A stretch of 64,000 bases of DNA from Candidatus Nitrotoga sp. LAW. GTDB taxonomy: Bacteria; Pseudomonadota; Gammaproteobacteria; Burkholderiales; Gallionellaceae. Numbering within the stretch: the first letter of the stretch is position 1; every line of letters starts with the position of its first letter. Under the pieces are notes generated by a model that did no database searches, had not been told where the DNA came from, and saw nothing but the letters and a program-made list of their open reading frames with translations. The DNA is taken from positions 1-64,000 of the forward strand of contig QFXI01000026.1 in NCBI GenBank assembly GCA_003402315.1, written 5' to 3'. The position numbers and the translations under genes were made by a program. Shown piece after piece: positions 8,380 through 16,420 of this stretch.

Positions 8380-10842
8380 TTAAACAGATTGCAACACTTG
8401 TAATGGCGACATCCCCGCTACCCGCCGCGTAGCTAACCATCCTGCCACGGTCACCGTAACAATCCCGCCGCCCACGCCAACCAACCAGATTAACGCGCCC
8501 GAATGATAAGGAATTTCCAGAACTTTAATTGCCAGCACCCAGCCCAGCAAGGTTCCACCTGCTGCCGCAAACAGGCCACTCAATGCGCCCAGCACGGCAA
8601 ACTCGGTCAAGTGCAATCGCCGCAAATAGCGGCTGTCGGCTCCCAATGTGCGCAGGATGGCGGCCTGATGAATACGTTCATCTTGCGTAGCGAGCAGCGC
8701 GGCATATAGCACAGCCAAGCCGCTCAGCAGGGTAAACAGAAAGACGGCGCTCATGGTTTTGGCTATCTGGTCCATGATTTGGCGGACTTGTTCGATCACC
8801 GCATCGGTATCTATCAGTAGCAAATTGGGGAAGGCTTTGATCAACGCATCACTTGCCTGCGCCTTATCAGCTGGCAAATAAAAGCTGGTCAAGTAGCTGG
8901 CCGGATAATCTTTCATCATATCGGGCGCAGTGACCACGTAAAAATTCACCTGCATGGAATCCCACTGGACCTTGCGCAGGTTTACCACTTTCGCACTGAA
9001 TGGGCTGCCCGCCACGTCGTAAGTCAAGGTATCGCCCATATTGATACCCAACGTTTTAGCTATCCCCTCCTCCACCGATAACACCGATGACACGCCCTGC
9101 CCCCACCATGCCCCTCGTACCAAGGCATTATCAGTTGGCAAATGGTCTGACCAGGATAGGTTGAACTCTCGTTCCACAAGCGCACGGGCACGCGCCTCGG
9201 GGTAATCATTCCCGCTGATTGCGTGGTTGTTGATTGCTATCAGCCGTCCACGCACCATGGGAAATAATTGTGGCGCTGGTAATTGCTGCTGTGTAAAAAA
9301 ATTCTTTATCGCGGCACGCTGATCGGGCTGGATATTGACGATAAAACGATTCGGCGCATCCGGCGGCATACGCCCACGCCAACTTTCCAACAGGTCGGCA
9401 CGCACAAAGGTAAGCAGCAACAAGGCCATGCCGCCTAAACTTAGTGCCACAATTTGCAGCGCATTAGTGCGCCCGTGCCTGGCCAAATTCGCAAAGGCAT
9501 GACTCCCGCGCAGGGGCAGCCATGTCAAAGTGCGCACGGCAAGCCATGCCAGCAAACCAAACACCAGCATACCCACCGCCAAACCCGCCAACACGGTCAA
9601 TCCCAGCTTGAGTGAACCGGCCTGCCACAGGAATAACGCGCTCAGCACAGCGGCGCCTGACGCATACAGCAAGCCGGTGCGCGCCGGGGGCATACCCAAT
9701 TCACGGCGAATAACACGCAACGGCGACACGCTTTTCAGCTGCCATAACGGCAAGAAAGTGAATCCAAACAGAAGCGCCATACCGCTGGCTGCAGCCTGCC
9801 ACAATGGTAGCCAGCCCGGCGGGGGCAAAGCAGCCTCACGCATGGTCTCTATGGACTGCACCAGGGCATATTGCGCCACGTATCCGAGCAAACCACCCAA
9901 CAGTACGGCAAAACCACCCAGCAGCAAAAACTGGAACATAAAAACGCGCAATACCTGCGCCTGCGTTGCCCCCAAACAGCGCATCATGGCGCAGGTGTCG
10001 AGATGGCGCACGATGAAATGGCTCGCGGCCAGCGCCATCGCCACACCTGCCAACACTACAGCAGTAAGCGCCGCCAGCCCTAAGAAATGTTCGGCACGCT
10101 CCAATGCAGTTCTAATTTCCGGACGCGCATCGCGCACGTCCTCCAGTTTTTCACCCACTGCCAGCTGTCCTTTCAGCCAGGTACGCAAATCGGCAAGCTG
10201 GGCCGAGTCACCCGCAAACAGGATTTTGTAGCTGATACGGCTGCCAGGCTGGACCAGACCGCTAGCTGGCAGATCGGCAGCATTGATCAGCACACGCGGC
10301 GCAAAACTGGCGAAGCCGACAGATTGATCCACGTCGCGCACCACGCGCGCAGCCACACGCATGTGCAGCGCGCCGATAACAACTTCATTGCCCAGCTGCA
10401 ATCCCATGCGTTGTAGCAAACGCTTGTCCGCCCACACCGTGCCGGGCGCAGGGTTGCCTTGCGCGACATGTTGCGTACCATCATCAATGTGAATTTTACC
10501 GCGCAGCGGATAGCCTTCTTCCGCTGCCTGAATTTCCGCCAGCACGTTTTGTTGGCCGTAAACCACCATACTGGGAAAAGTCGCAACCTCGACTACTCGC
10601 AGACCCCGTTGCAGTGCGGCTGCCCGATAAGCTGGCGGGAATGGATGTGTGGCGACAAGGCGCAGATCGGCACCCAAAAGACTGGTTGCCTCCTGCTGCA
10701 AAGCCAGGCCAACCCGGTTGGCAAACAATCCCACGGTAGCAATGCTGCCTACCGCCAGCACCAAAGCAATCAACAGCACGCGCCATTCCCCAGAACGCCA
10801 GTCCCGCCGCAGCATAAGCCATGACAGACGCAATGTATTCAC
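8380..10842 (-). CDS. ybbP: ABC transporter permease, YbbP-like (two FtsX domains)
   Basis: The protein has 820 residues. The GTG start at 10842 overlaps the TGA of the ATPase gene as GTGA, which supports coupling. It has an N-terminal membrane anchor (VLLIALVLAVGSIATVGLF), a large periplasmic region, then FtsX/MacB-like permease bundles around residues 240-470 and 690-820 (PF02687). The final RRVAGMSPLQVLQSV is typical. Together with the adjacent ATPase and the divergent tesA this reproduces the E. coli tesA-ybbA-ybbP neighbourhood. The E. coli pair has no settled substrate; lipid or lysophospholipid handling is often suggested because of tesA. Confidence 0.88.
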   Translation of the reverse strand: MNTLRLSWLMLRRDWRSGEWRVLLIALVLAVGSIATVGLFANRVGLALQQEATSLLGADLRLVATHPFPPAYRAAALQRGLRVVEVATFPSMVVYGQQNVLAEIQAAEEGYPLRGKIHIDDGTQHVAQGNPAPGTVWADKRLLQRMGLQLGNEVVIGALHMRVAARVVRDVDQSVGFASFAPRVLINAADLPASGLVQPGSRISYKILFAGDSAQLADLRTWLKGQLAVGEKLEDVRDARPEIRTALERAEHFLGLAALTAVVLAGVAMALAASHFIVRHLDTCAMMRCLGATQAQVLRVFMFQFLLLGGFAVLLGGLLGYVAQYALVQSIETMREAALPPPGWLPLWQAAASGMALLFGFTFLPLWQLKSVSPLRVIRRELGMPPARTGLLYASGAAVLSALFLWQAGSLKLGLTVLAGLAVGMLVFGLLAWLAVRTLTWLPLRGSHAFANLARHGRTNALQIVALSLGGMALLLLTFVRADLLESWRGRMPPDAPNRFIVNIQPDQRAAIKNFFTQQQLPAPQLFPMVRGRLIAINNHAISGNDYPEARARALVEREFNLSWSDHLPTDNALVRGAWWGQGVSSVLSVEEGIAKTLGINMGDTLTYDVAGSPFSAKVVNLRKVQWDSMQVNFYVVTAPDMMKDYPASYLTSFYLPADKAQASDALIKAFPNLLLIDTDAVIEQVRQIMDQIAKTMSAVFLFTLLSGLAVLYAALLATQDERIHQAAILRTLGADSRYLRRLHLTEFAVLGALSGLFAAAGGTLLGWVLAIKVLEIPYHSGALIWLVGVGGGIVTVTVAGWLATRRVAGMSPLQVLQSV

Positions 10843-11507
10843 GGCACAATCCGCCCTGCCGCCAAATGCAACTGCCGGCCACATTGTTGCGCCAACGCTT
10901 TATCATGGGTCACTAATATAAGCGTAGTGCCCTGCGCACTATTTAACTCCAGCATCAGATCAATGATCTGGCCGCCAGTGGCGGCATCAAGATTGCCTGT
11001 GGGTTCGTCCGCAAACAGGATTTTCGGCTGCGCGACAAACGCGCGCGCCATCGCCACGCGCTGTTGCTCGCCACCGGACAAATGTTTGGGTAAATGGCCC
11101 AGGCGCGCGGCCAGCCCCACGCGCTGCAAGGCAGCTGTAGCACGCTCGCGCGCATCGGATGCGCCGTGTAATTCCAGCGGCAGCATCACGTTTTCCAGCG
11201 CGGTCAACGCTGGCAGCAACTGAAATGATTGGAAAACAAAACCTGCCAGACGACCCCGTAAACGCGCGCGCTCATCCTCATCAAAAGAAAAAATATCAAC
11301 TTCGTCGAGGTACACTGTCCCGCTACTGGGAACATCTAGCCCGGCTAACAGTCCCAACAATGTGGATTTGCCGGAACCGGACGCACCCAAAATCGCAAGG
11401 CTGTCGCCCGGCTCGACGGCAAAACTGACCTCGTGCAAGATAACAAGAGGCTGGCCACCACTTTCTACTTGCTTACCCAGATTCATTGCCCGCAAAATAG
11501 ACGCCAT
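10839..11507 (-). CDS. ybbA: ABC transporter ATPase, YbbA/LolD-like
   Basis: The protein has 222 residues. It has Walker A GASGSGKSTL, the Q-loop in FVFQSFQLLPALTALENVMLPLEL, signature LSGGEQQRVAMARAF, Walker B ILFADEPTGNLD and the H-loop VTHD, all characteristic of the MacB/LolD subfamily. The proposed ATG at 11507 shares two bases with the ATG of tesA on the opposite strand (CATG at 11505-11508). No strong ribosome site is visible; an ATG seven codons later is an alternative. It pairs with the YbbP-like permease immediately downstream. Confidence 0.9.
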   Translation of the reverse strand: MASILRAMNLGKQVESGGQPLVILHEVSFAVEPGDSLAILGASGSGKSTLLGLLAGLDVPSSGTVYLDEVDIFSFDEDERARLRGRLAGFVFQSFQLLPALTALENVMLPLELHGASDARERATAALQRVGLAARLGHLPKHLSGGEQQRVAMARAFVAQPKILFADEPTGNLDAATGGQIIDLMLELNSAQGTTLILVTHDKALAQQCGRQLHLAAGRIVP

Positions 11508-12135
11508 GAAATTTTCTACTTTCTTTAAATCAGTTTTATTATGTGCGTGTTGCCTGCTGCCTGGGGTGAGTAGCGCACAACAACAAACCATACTGGTGTT
11601 TGGCGATAGCCTATCGGCGGCGTATGGCATTCCACGGGCATCGGGTTGGGTCAACCTGTTACAGCAAGAATTACAACACAGCCATCCACAATATAAAGTA
11701 GTGAACGCCAGCATCAGCGGCGAAACAACCAGTGGCGGCCGGCAGCGTATTGCCCCAACCTTGCGCCAGCATTCCCCCGACATTGTCATTCTGGAACTGG
11801 GCGCCAATGACGGCCTGCGCGGCACGCCTATCGCCGATATCGAAAGCAATCTCAGCGCCCTTATCCAACAATCGCAGAAAGGCAACGGAAAAGTGCTGCT
11901 TGTGGGAATCCAGTTACCGCCCAATTATGGCAAAAACTACACCGACCAATTCAAGGCGCTCTTTTCCCGGCTGGCGCAGCGCCACAAGGTGGAGCTGGTT
12001 CCATTTATGCTGAAAAATGTCCAACCGGAACAATTTCAGGCCGACAACCTGCACCCCACAGCGTCGGCGCAAGCGCTAATCCTTCAAACTATTCTGGACA
12101 AGCTGAAACCTTTATTAAAGACGAAAAATTTATAA
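11506..12135 (+). CDS. tesA: arylesterase / thioesterase I / lysophospholipase L1 (GDSL family)
   Basis: The protein has 209 residues with a signal peptide ending near SSA-QQQ, so it is periplasmic. The SGNH motifs are complete: block I FGDSLSAAYG with the catalytic Ser, block II with SGETTSGG (Gly), block III LELGANDGLRG (Asn) and block V DNLHPT with the catalytic Asp and His. It hydrolyses acyl thioesters, aryl esters and lysophospholipids. Its start codon overlaps that of the divergent ATPase gene. A solitary MITE end begins one base after its TAA. Confidence 0.92.
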   Translation: MKFSTFFKSVLLCACCLLPGVSSAQQQTILVFGDSLSAAYGIPRASGWVNLLQQELQHSHPQYKVVNASISGETTSGGRQRIAPTLRQHSPDIVILELGANDGLRGTPIADIESNLSALIQQSQKGNGKVLLVGIQLPPNYGKNYTDQFKALFSRLAQRHKVELVPFMLKNVQPEQFQADNLHPTASAQALILQTILDKLKPLLKTKNL

Positions 12136-12136
12136 A

Positions 12137-12152
12137 GGGCACCTCTAAAATA
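12137..12152 (+). repeat. solitary end of the GGGCACC MITE family
   Basis: GGGCACCTCTAAAA is identical to the first 14 bases of the terminal repeat of the MITE copies at 26092, 40356 and 42259. No internal element sequence or second end follows. It begins one base after the tesA stop and lies between the convergent tesA and sppA genes. A similar solitary end follows hypE at 43462. Confidence 0.6.
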
Positions 12153-12158
12153 TCGTAT

Positions 12159-13106
12159 TTAACGAAGTTTGATGCCAGCCTGTGTAGATAAACCCGGAAA
12201 AGCACTCGCCATTCCCGCGCCAAAACGCTTGGCGAGCCGCTCTGCGATACCCTCATGGGTAGTGAAATCGACAATCTCCTCCGCCTTGATCACATCGCGC
12301 GCCACGCTTTCCATATTGCCCATTTCATCCGCCAAGCCCAGCTCGATACTTTTTTGGCCGGTCCAAATCAAGCCACTGAATATATCGGGTGACTCCTTCA
12401 GGCGCTTGCCACGTCCTTGTTTCACCACCTCAATAAATTGCTGGTGAATTTCGGCGAGCATATTTTTAGCATGTTCCTGCTGCCCCACATTAACTGGCGA
12501 AAACGGGTCCATGAAACCCTTATTTTCACCCGCCGTCATCAAGCGGCGCTCCACACCCAGCTTGTCCATCGTGCCAGTAAAACCAAAACTATCCATCAAC
12601 ACACCGATTGACCCAACCAAGCTCGCCTTATTGACAAAAATCTTGTCCGCCGCAGCCGCCACGTAATAGCAGCCGGAAGCGCATACGTCTTCAATGACTA
12701 CATACAACGGGATCTTGGGGTACTTGACACGTAAGCGGCGGATTTCATCATTTATATAGCCCGATTGCACCGGACTACCGCCGGGGCTATCCATACGCAA
12801 GATCACCCCTTGCGTATGGCTATCCTTGAATGCATCCTGCAAGCTGGTCATGATGCTGTCGGCATTGGCCGCGGTTTCTGCCGCGATCACGCCATGCATA
12901 TCGACCAACGCGGTGTGCTTACCGGTTAAAGGCAATTCGGATTTGCCTATCCAACCCATAAAAAGAAATAGCAAAACACACAAATAGCCAAACGTCAGCA
13001 CCTTGAAAAAAATACTCCAGTGGCGCGCCCGGCGCTGCTCCTGAATGGCCGACAAAGCGAGTTTCTCCAGCACGCCTCGTTCCCAGTTATTGTTTTGTTC
13101 TGACAT
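12159..13106 (-). CDS. sppA: S49 family signal peptide peptidase (SppA-like)
   Basis: The protein has 315 residues. A single membrane anchor is at about residues 33-53 (VLTFGYLCVLLFLFMGWIG). The periplasmic protease domain has the RMDSPGGSPVQSG motif, the nucleophile Ser in CASGCYYVA, and the candidate Lys in NKASLVGSIGVLMDSFG. This is the short one-domain SppA form, which assembles into octamers in other bacteria and degrades cleaved signal peptides and membrane peptides. It lies 33 bp downstream of the HAD phosphatase gene in the same direction, a common betaproteobacterial arrangement. Confidence 0.9.
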   Translation of the reverse strand: MSEQNNNWERGVLEKLALSAIQEQRRARHWSIFFKVLTFGYLCVLLFLFMGWIGKSELPLTGKHTALVDMHGVIAAETAANADSIMTSLQDAFKDSHTQGVILRMDSPGGSPVQSGYINDEIRRLRVKYPKIPLYVVIEDVCASGCYYVAAAADKIFVNKASLVGSIGVLMDSFGFTGTMDKLGVERRLMTAGENKGFMDPFSPVNVGQQEHAKNMLAEIHQQFIEVVKQGRGKRLKESPDIFSGLIWTGQKSIELGLADEMGNMESVARDVIKAEEIVDFTTHEGIAERLAKRFGAGMASAFPGLSTQAGIKLR

Positions 13107-13139
13107 AATTATTCCTCAATAAAAATTGCATCCAGTATA

Positions 13140-13796
13140 TCAGGCGTATTCTTTAAACCATGCGCGCAACCCGACAAAATCGTCCAGCAACGCCAGCGGT
13201 TCCAGGGCACGTAACTGGTCTACCGGATGCGCACCGTGCGTCATGCCAATCGCGTCCACTCCGGCGTTACGCGCCATTTGCAAATCATGCGTGGTATCGC
13301 CCACCATCAGCACGCGCGGCGCCATAACGCCAAGCTCATCCATAATTTCCAGCAACATCGCTGGATGCGGCTTGGAAAATGTTTGGTCAGCCGTGCGGGT
13401 AGCGTGGAAATAAGACTCCATCCCGCTTGTCTGCATGGCCCGCTTTAATCCCTGTCGGCTCTTGCCTGTCGCCACTGCCAGCCAGTGCCCGGCAGCATGC
13501 AGCTCCGCAATTGTCTGCTGCGCTCCCTCGAACAATGGAATAGCCTCGCCCTGCGCTAAAAAATGATGGCGATAACGCGCCACCAAGTCATCGCGCTGAT
13601 TCTCCTGAACATCCGGCACGGCGTGGCGCAGCGCCTCAGATAACCCCAAACCAATTACATGCTTCGCAACAGCATCACTAGGTTCGTTTAAGCCTAAATC
13701 CCGACATGCGGCCTGGATCGAACCCGCTATTACTGCGGTGGAGTCCATCACTGTGCCATCCCAATCAAACACAATTAAATCATAACGTTTCGCCAT
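13140..13796 (-). CDS. HAD family hydrolase, phosphoglycolate phosphatase-like
   Basis: The protein has 218 residues. HAD motif I FDWDGTVMDS, motif II ATGKS, motif III with Lys in SKPHP and motif IV MVGDTTHDLQMA are all present, with an alpha-helical cap (C1 type) between about residues 20 and 85. This is the Gph/PpaX group, which dephosphorylates small phosphorylated metabolites; exact substrate cannot be read from sequence. In related genomes this gene often lies between rluC and sppA, and the following gene here is indeed sppA. Confidence 0.85.
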   Translation of the reverse strand: MAKRYDLIVFDWDGTVMDSTAVIAGSIQAACRDLGLNEPSDAVAKHVIGLGLSEALRHAVPDVQENQRDDLVARYRHHFLAQGEAIPLFEGAQQTIAELHAAGHWLAVATGKSRQGLKRAMQTSGMESYFHATRTADQTFSKPHPAMLLEIMDELGVMAPRVLMVGDTTHDLQMARNAGVDAIGMTHGAHPVDQLRALEPLALLDDFVGLRAWFKEYA

Positions 13797-14259
13797 AGAA
13801 ATCCACCAAAAAATAAGGCGCGGATATTAGCATTTTTGCCGGCATCACTTCCAAGCATTGCTAATCTACATACTACCGCCTGGCATTGCGCGCTATGAAA
13901 ACAACTCGACAATCAAATTCAAGTGACGTTCGTTTGGCTGGGAATGAGTATAAAAATCATGGTTAATTCCATGAAACCTACAAGCTGAATCCGCGAAGCG
14001 TTCGCCGAACAATGGCGAACTTGGTTTTAGCGGTGCGCCCGAAGAGATAAAACTGGCCACTGGATAGAGAGTCTTATTTCTGCCTTAACGTTTCGATAGG
14101 CATGGATGGCGTCCTCCGGCAACCAAACGTATTTCAGTATTTCGCCGAGAATTTCAGGATGGAGAGATAATGGAGAGTTTCCAGATTCAGACCGATAAGG
14201 CAGAGCCCGGTAAGTTAGGCTGAATGAAATGAAGCCCAACATCACAAGGGAATGAACAC
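13797..14259. other. non-coding, decayed sequence
   Basis: No credible gene was found here. A 72-codon minus-strand frame at 14027-14245 has no ribosome site and no recognisable motif. The stretch contains a short repeat GCGTTCGCCGAAC / ATGGCGAAC near 13998-14020. It is best read as decayed accessory DNA leading into the RAYT fragment. Confidence 0.4.
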
Positions 14260-14376
14260 ATGCGTTACCGACGTGCCGATACAGCGTGAGGCACTACCTC
14301 TTCACAGTTAATCTGGCTGAACGGCACTCCGATTTATTGGTGCGGCATATCGATGACTTGCGCGCGGCCATGAATA
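14260..14376 (+). pseudogene. N-terminal fragment of a REP-associated transposase, frameshifted
   Basis: The ATG at 14260 gives MRYRRADTA and then a stop. One frame over, the sequence continues RHYLFTVNLAERHSDLLVRHIDDLRAAM. Joined, these match the conserved start of RAYT proteins (MRYRRAxxxGGxYFFTVNLAER). The homology ends near 14376, before the HUH motif. It is a dead fragment and complements the C-terminal RAYT piece at 3-119, though the two need not come from the same copy. Confidence 0.7.
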
Positions 14377-14415
14377 CTATGACAATAACTACTATCAATT
14401 AACCGAGAAAAACCT

Positions 14416-14925
14416 ATGTCCACTTATATGTACACCACGTCCATACCTGTTTTCAAACAGCTATTGAACAGCCTCAGTGTTATTTTGACCAAAGCTGAGG
14501 CATACGCTACCGAGAAAAAAATTAATCCGACAGTATTGTTGGAGGCACGGCTATACCCTGATATGTTCCCCTTGAGCCGCCAAGTGCAAATCGCTGCCGA
14601 TTTCGCCAAGAGCGTATCTGCGAGGCTGGCGGGTGTTGAGGTACCAGCCTATGACGATAACGAACAAAGCTTCGCCGAGTTGCAGACACGAATTAGCAAG
14701 ACGCTGTCGTTTATTGAAAGTCTAACGCCCTCACAATTCGAAGGCAGCGAAACGCGTGAAATCGTGTTACGCCCAGGCACACCGAAAGAGAAAAAAATGG
14801 TTGGCCACACCTACCTATCCAACTACGGTTTGCCGCAATTTTTATTCCATGTCACCACGGCTTATGCGATTTTGCGGCACAATGGCCTGGAAGTCGGCAA
14901 AGGTGACTTTATGGGTGCCTATTAA
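14416..14925 (+). CDS. DUF1993 family protein
   Basis: The protein has 169 residues. The segments MYTTSIPVFKQLLNSLSVIL, LLEARLYPDMFPLSRQVQIAADFAK and the C-terminal NYGLPQFLFHVTTAYAILRHNGLEVGKGDFMG match DUF1993 (PF09351), a DinB-like four-helix-bundle family. Members are predicted cytoplasmic enzymes or binding proteins without a defined reaction. It is monocistronic, preceded by AACCGAGAAAAACCT. It is intact although the DNA on both sides is decayed. Confidence 0.88.
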   Translation: MSTYMYTTSIPVFKQLLNSLSVILTKAEAYATEKKINPTVLLEARLYPDMFPLSRQVQIAADFAKSVSARLAGVEVPAYDDNEQSFAELQTRISKTLSFIESLTPSQFEGSETREIVLRPGTPKEKKMVGHTYLSNYGLPQFLFHVTTAYAILRHNGLEVGKGDFMGAY

Positions 14926-15117
14926 GGTTATTTGAGTTTAGAGCGATGCGCGATATAGCCGCCAAAATATTGGGGATACGCTTCGTTATAGTTCAAAGGT
15001 GGGGCGCTTGCACGCGCCTCCCGCTTTAATGAATTCCGAAACATCAACCTCGATAACGTAAATATTATTTTTACCGGATACGAACGGACTTTTCGTACTC
15101 CAACACCCTCGGCTGGG
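14926..15117. other. decayed intergenic DNA
   Basis: Two minus-strand frames together could encode a short chain (…NNIYVIEVDVSEFIKAGG in one frame, then SAPPLNYNEAYPQYFGGYIAH in another), which suggests a frameshifted gene end. No family was recognised, so it is not called as a gene. Confidence 0.3.
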
Positions 15118-15434
15118 ACCTTCCCCGTGCCCTTGCTCACCGAACAAAACAAAGCCGATCTCACCGAGTGCTTTGAAAACATCCTGCTGGCGCGCGAAAC
15201 CCATTTCCCCGCCACCATCGCCGACCTGTACGACCCAACACCATGCCGGACAACCTGCGCCACGCCCACGAGCGCAACGACGAAGTACTGAAGCGCATTT
15301 ACATCGGACGTCACTTCAAGAACGACACCGAGCGGCTGGAAAAACTGTTTGAGCTTTATACCAAGATGACGGCTGGTTCAGACAAACAGGGCAAAGACCG
15401 CAAGGAGGGTGGCAACGGTTGGTCAAAACAATAG
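15118..15434 (+). pseudogene. C-terminal fragment of a class I SAM-dependent DNA methyltransferase (type IIG/MmeI-like), frameshifted
   Basis: One frame reads TFPVPLLTEQNKADLTECFE…ETHFPATIADLYDP. After loss of one base near 15234 the next frame reads MPDNLRHAHERNDEVLKRIY…FKNDTERLEKLFELYTKM. The order ADLYDPxxMPxxLRxAHxxxDxxVxxxY…ERxExLFxLY is the typical C-terminus of MmeI-like restriction-modification methyltransferases. The catalytic NPPY and nuclease regions are absent. With the DUF3800 fragment at 15966-16154 it marks a degraded restriction-modification locus. Confidence 0.65.
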
Positions 15435-15479
15435 CGCTGTGATACAGAGAATACACGCATTCAATTGGAGACTCTGAAT

Positions 15480-15713
15480 ATGGCAACTTCAATTCGCCTT
15501 GCTCCTGAAATCGAACAAAGGCTTGATTACCTCGCCTCCCATACTGGGCGCACCAAGGCGTACTACCTACGCGAAATTATCGAGCGGGGTATCGAGGAAA
15601 TGGAGGACTATTACCTTGCCGCCGACGTGCTGGAGCGTGTCCGCAAAGGACAAGAACAGGTGCATTCCGCTGCCGACGTGAGAAAAGACCTTGGCCTTGG
15701 CCTGGACAATTGA
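15480..15713 (+). CDS. relB: RelB/StbD-like ribbon-helix-helix antitoxin
   Basis: The protein has 77 residues from the ATG at 15480 (TTGGAGACTCTGAAT upstream); an earlier ATG at 15465 is less well placed. The N-terminus ATSIRLAPEIEQRLDYLASHTGRTKAYYLREIIERGIEEMEDYYLA is a MetJ/Arc-type ribbon-helix-helix domain. The C-terminal part should wrap the toxin. It overlaps the toxin gene by 17 bp. It probably represses its own operon. The pair lies between two pieces of a decayed restriction-modification locus. Confidence 0.85.
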   Translation: MATSIRLAPEIEQRLDYLASHTGRTKAYYLREIIERGIEEMEDYYLAADVLERVRKGQEQVHSAADVRKDLGLGLDN

Positions 15714-15963
15714 TTACGCGGAGACGGCCAAAGGGCAGCTACGCAAGCTGGACAAGCAGACGGCGCGGCGTATTGTTGATTTTATGGATGAACGGGTCGC
15801 CGGACGGAAAAATCCACGCGACTCAAGCAAAGCGTTGACCGGCTCGCTGGGCGGTTTCTGGTGTTATCGCGTGGGCGACTGCCGGGTGATTTGCGACATT
15901 CAGGACGGTGTATTGCGCGTACTCGTGGTGCAGGTTGGCAACTGGCGCGATATTTACCGATAA
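15697..15963 (+). CDS. relE: RelE family mRNA interferase toxin
   Basis: The protein has 88 residues with a TTG start at 15697, giving (M)AWTIDYAETAKGQLRKLDKQ, the usual start of this RelE subgroup; a TTG at 15691 is also possible. The conserved core RIVDFMDERVA, LTGSLGGFWCYRVGDCRVICDIQD and LVVQVGNWRDIYR is complete, including the C-terminal Arg/Tyr region used for ribosome-bound mRNA cleavage. It is translated from inside the antitoxin gene, so antitoxin translation comes first. Full length; likely functional. Confidence 0.87.
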   Translation: MAWTIDYAETAKGQLRKLDKQTARRIVDFMDERVAGRKNPRDSSKALTGSLGGFWCYRVGDCRVICDIQDGVLRVLVVQVGNWRDIYR

Positions 15964-15965
15964 GG

Positions 15966-16154
15966 GGATTCACGGTGTATTTCACCCAGTCGCATCACAG
16001 CCGATTTTTACAGGTGGCCGATTTGCTGGCTTACATGGCAGGACGCTACGGGAACCATAACAATATTCCAGATCGCTGGCATGAAAAAGAAGTGCAAGCG
16101 GCGTGGGAAAAGATAAAGGCCAGCGGGGCTGTGTTCACTCAACGCTGGCCTTAA
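15966..16154 (+). pseudogene. C-terminal fragment of a DUF3800 protein
   Basis: The frame reads QSHHSRFLQVADLLAYMAGRY…IPDRWHEKEVQAAWEKIKASGAVFTQRWP before a TAA. SxxSxxLQxADLxAY is the C-terminal motif of DUF3800, an RNase H-like family that is often encoded beside restriction-modification genes. The N-terminal half with the first acidic residues is missing, replaced by the relE gene. Together with the methyltransferase fragment it suggests the relBE module was inserted into, or survived deletion of, a defence locus. Confidence 0.6.
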
Positions 16155-16303
16155 AGAATTTGGAACGACTAGGCCCAGAAGGAACGGCTCGCATCGAAAC
16201 GAGGTGCGTTAGTCGCAGGCGTAGCTGTAGCCCAGTTATGGTGTTCTCAACAATTGGTACAAAAACAGAAAGAACATGAACTCAGCCAGCAACCCCACCA
16301 AAA

Positions 16304-16410
16304 ATATGTAAGGAAACATTTTTTGTAGGTAACAACGTATTGTGACGAAACGGGTTAAGCAGGCAATCCCCGAAGGGAATGCTCGCAAATCTGAATTTTT
16401 AGAGGTACCC
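16304..16410. mobile_element. MITE copy A, truncated at its left end
   Basis: From 16304 the sequence follows the shared core of this family (ATATGTAAGGAAACATTTTT, AACAACGTATTGTGACG). It then has the hairpin CAATCCCCGAAGGGAATGC and the terminal repeat AATTTTTAGAGGTACCC ending at 16410. About 70 bp of the other end is missing compared with copies B and D. It ends 10 bp before the DUF1853 start codon, so it supplies the leader of that gene. The adjacent 16155-16303 contains only a short unassigned reading-frame remnant. Confidence 0.8.
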
Positions 16411-16420
16411 TTTAGTCAAT

